Below are positions 62,118-64,000 of a stretch of 64,000 nucleotides of DNA, piece after piece. Numbering within the stretch: position 1 is the first letter of the stretch; every line of letters begins with the position of its first letter. The notes under the pieces were generated by a model. That model saw nothing but the letters and a program-made list of their open reading frames with translations. It made no database searches and was not told the DNA's origin. Position numbers and translations under genes: made by a program. The DNA comes from Halogranum amylolyticum (lineage in GTDB: Archaea > Halobacteriota > Halobacteria > Halobacteriales > Haloferacaceae), in the NCBI RefSeq assembly GCF_900110465.1, contig NZ_FODV01000004.1, positions 272,108-336,107 of the forward strand, given 5' to 3'.

Positions 62118-63953
62118 TCAGTAGCTGCGTTCTTTCGGTTCGTACGTCTTGTCCTCGCCTTCGAGGACGACCGGCTTGTAGTAGACCTCGGGGCTGCCGC
62201 TGTTCCAGTCGAGCATCGTGTGTTTCAACCACTCGTCGTCCTTCCGCTCTTGGTGCTCCTTCCGCCAGTGGGCACCGCGGAACTCCTCGCGGACGAGCGC
62301 GCCGACGGTGATCGCCTCGGCGACGTCGATGACGTTTCGGGTCTCGTAGGTCATCTGGAGGTCGGTGTTGAAGGTCTTCGAGGGGTCCGCGACGTAGACC
62401 TCCTCGTACAGTTCGCGCGTCTCGCGGATGACTTCGAGCGCCTTCTTCAGCCCCTCCTTCTCGCGGAACACGTTGACCCACCGGGTCATCGCTTTCTGGA
62501 GCTTCGCGCGGATCTCGGCGTGCTGGAGCCCCTCGTCTTTCTCCATCAGCCGTTCGACGCGCTGCTTCTCGCGGTCGACTGCCGCTTGGATGAGTTCGTC
62601 GGGGGTCGACAGCGTCGCGCGTCCGCCGTCGGCGACGGCCTCACCGAGGAGCCCTTCCTCACCCAGCGTGACGGGCGAGTCGACCTCGTCGCGTTCTTCG
62701 TCTCCGTTGCGACCCGTCTTGACCTCAGGTTCGCCGAGGTCGACGCCGGCGGCGTGGTGACCGGCGCGGGCGCCAAACACCATCAGTTCGGGCAGCGCGT
62801 TCCCGCCGAGACGGTTCGCGCCGTGGACGCTCGCACAGGCGCACTCCCCGGCGGCGTAGAGCCCCTCGATACAGGTCTGGCCGTGCTCGTTGGTCTCGAT
62901 GCCGCCCATCTCGTAGTGCTGGCCGGGCTTGACCGGCATCGGCTCCTCGAGGCCGTTGACGCCCTCGAAGTCGCGGGCGAGATGGAGGATGTTCTCCAGG
63001 CGGTCGATGATGCGTTCCTCGCCGAGGTGACGCATGTCGAGGTGGACGTACTCGTCCTCGATACCGCGACCCTCGTTGACCTCGGTCAGCTCGGCACGCG
63101 ACACCACGTCGCGTGAGGCGAGTTCGCCGGCGTTGTTCGCGTAGCCGTGTTCGAACATGAACCGCTCGCCCTCGGAGTTGTAGAGGATACCACCCTCCCC
63201 GCGGACGCCCTCGGAGATGAGGACGCCCGTCGAGGGCAGCGTCGTCGGGTGGAACTGGACGAACTCCATGTCCTCCAGCGGCACACCGGCACGGTAGGCC
63301 ATCGCCTGCCCGTCGCCGGTACAGGAGACGGCGTTCGTCGTGTGGTCGAACGCCTGTCCGAGCCCACCGGTCGCCAGGATGACGCCGTTGTGCGCTTTGA
63401 ACCCTTCAATCGCACCCGTCTGGACGTCGTAGGCGACGACGCCGTGACAGGACCGGTCGCGAGGGTCCTCCTCGTCGGTGACGGCGAGGTTCATCACGTA
63501 CCACTCGTCGTAGACGGTGATGCCCCGCTTGACGACCTGTTCGTACAGGGTGTGCAGCAGGTGGTGACCCGTCTCCGCACCCGCGTAGGTCGTCCGCGGG
63601 AACGAGAGGCCGCCGAACGGTCGCTGGGAGACGCGGCCGTCGTCCTCGCGGGAGAACGGCATCCCCCAGTGTTCGGTCTGGATGACCTCGTCGGGGGCGT
63701 CCTTCGCGAGCTTTTCGATCGAGGGGGCGTCGCCGAGATAGTCCGACCCCTTCATCGTGTCGTACGCGTGCAGGTCCCAGGAGTCGCCCTCCCGGAGCGC
63801 CGCGTTGATTCCGCCTTCGGCCGCGCCGGTGTGGCTGCGCACCGGATGCAGTTTCGTCACCATCGCGACGTCTGCACCCTCTTCGTGGGCCGCGACGGCC
63901 GCACGGAGGCCCGCACCACCCGCACCGACGACGAGAACGTCGTGTTCGTACAT
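62118..63953 (-). CDS. sdhA: Succinate dehydrogenase flavoprotein subunit
   Basis: A 611-residue FAD subunit of complex II. FAD motif VVGAGGAGLRAAVA at 8-21, His 41 in RSHTGAAEGG is the covalent FAD site, active-site region FHPTTLPSTGVLISEGVRGE, and GANRLGGNALPELMVFG. The C-terminus ends YEPKERSY. Start ATG at 63953 is 18 bases after the sdhB stop, preceded by GGAG. Last or late gene of the sdh operon. Confidence 0.95.
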   Translation of the reverse strand: MYEHDVLVVGAGGAGLRAAVAAHEEGADVAMVTKLHPVRSHTGAAEGGINAALREGDSWDLHAYDTMKGSDYLGDAPSIEKLAKDAPDEVIQTEHWGMPFSREDDGRVSQRPFGGLSFPRTTYAGAETGHHLLHTLYEQVVKRGITVYDEWYVMNLAVTDEEDPRDRSCHGVVAYDVQTGAIEGFKAHNGVILATGGLGQAFDHTTNAVSCTGDGQAMAYRAGVPLEDMEFVQFHPTTLPSTGVLISEGVRGEGGILYNSEGERFMFEHGYANNAGELASRDVVSRAELTEVNEGRGIEDEYVHLDMRHLGEERIIDRLENILHLARDFEGVNGLEEPMPVKPGQHYEMGGIETNEHGQTCIEGLYAAGECACASVHGANRLGGNALPELMVFGARAGHHAAGVDLGEPEVKTGRNGDEERDEVDSPVTLGEEGLLGEAVADGGRATLSTPDELIQAAVDREKQRVERLMEKDEGLQHAEIRAKLQKAMTRWVNVFREKEGLKKALEVIRETRELYEEVYVADPSKTFNTDLQMTYETRNVIDVAEAITVGALVREEFRGAHWRKEHQERKDDEWLKHTMLDWNSGSPEVYYKPVVLEGEDKTYEPKERSY

Positions 63954-63971
63954 GTTTGTCTTTCTCCGTTG

Positions 63972-64000
63972 TTACCAGAACTTCAGGTTGCTCTTGACCG
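63972..64000 (-). CDS. sdhB: Succinate dehydrogenase iron-sulfur subunit, last codons only
   Basis: Only the last eight codons and the stop are in the window, reading VKSNLKFW. This C-terminus matches haloarchaeal SdhB as I recall it, and the position directly upstream of sdhA fits the usual sdhCDBA order. The rest lies beyond the right edge. Confidence 0.6.

Overview
This window is about 64 kb of high-GC haloarchaeal chromosome (class Halobacteria; genus not determined). The evidence is consistent: acidic Asp/Glu-rich proteins, GTG and ATG starts that often sit 24-30 bases downstream of a TATA-like box (leaderless transcripts), and archaeal informational genes (TmcA, Cdc48, GltX, primase PriS plus GINS, LSm plus L37e, aMBF1, RtcB plus archease, RNase J, GTP cyclohydrolase III). 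The window opens inside an M42-type peptidase gene and closes inside sdhB.

Layout. 1-4.1 kb: small membrane protein, tRNA acetyltransferase TmcA, a winged-helix/GNAT fusion. 4.1-8.8 kb: an ETF operon on the minus strand (etfB-etfA-fixCX-unknown) feeding electrons to the quinone pool. 8.9-19.3 kb: CopD-like membrane protein, HTH regulator, ferredoxin, DUF456, GltX, a 120-bp tandem duplication, Cdc48 with a small partner, an alpha/beta hydrolase and PanB. 19.36-28.3 kb: the main accessory block, a six-gene hydroxamate-citrate siderophore operon in the same order as rhizobactin rhbABCDEF, preceded by three near-identical TTAGG-N4-CCTAA palindromes that look like DtxR/Idr-type iron operators. 28.3-41.6 kb: housekeeping genes (DedA-like, HAD phosphatase, acyl-CoA dehydrogenase, AlaX editing protein, aMBF1, tRNA-Leu, DUF420, a MoaD-like protein, PurF, L37e/LSm, tRNA-Ser, uracil-DNA glycosylase, Mrp). 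41.6-45.4 kb: RtcB and archease separated by a DoxX gene. 45.5-50.8 kb: priS-gins, Bcp peroxiredoxin, prenyl diphosphate synthase and RNase J. 51-54.4 kb: lipoprotein, DUF5785, uridine kinase, GTP cyclohydrolase III, CBS protein. 54.5-60.2 kb: a branched-chain amino-acid-type ABC uptake system (Tat lipoprotein binding protein convergent with livHMGF). 60.3-64 kb: GNAT, tRNA-Thr with a decayed copy of its 3' end, tiny genes including a 28-residue membrane protein, a winged-helix protein, an unusual tRNA-like gene, and sdhA/sdhB.

No rRNA, CRISPR, transposase or intact insertion sequence was found. The points most worth following are the iron operators with the siderophore operon, the tRNA-like sequence with an insert near 62 kb, a 101-nt element bounded by 10-bp inverted repeats near 30.1 kb, a MoaD-like protein ending in Cys-Cys, and several very small genes with well-placed promoters.
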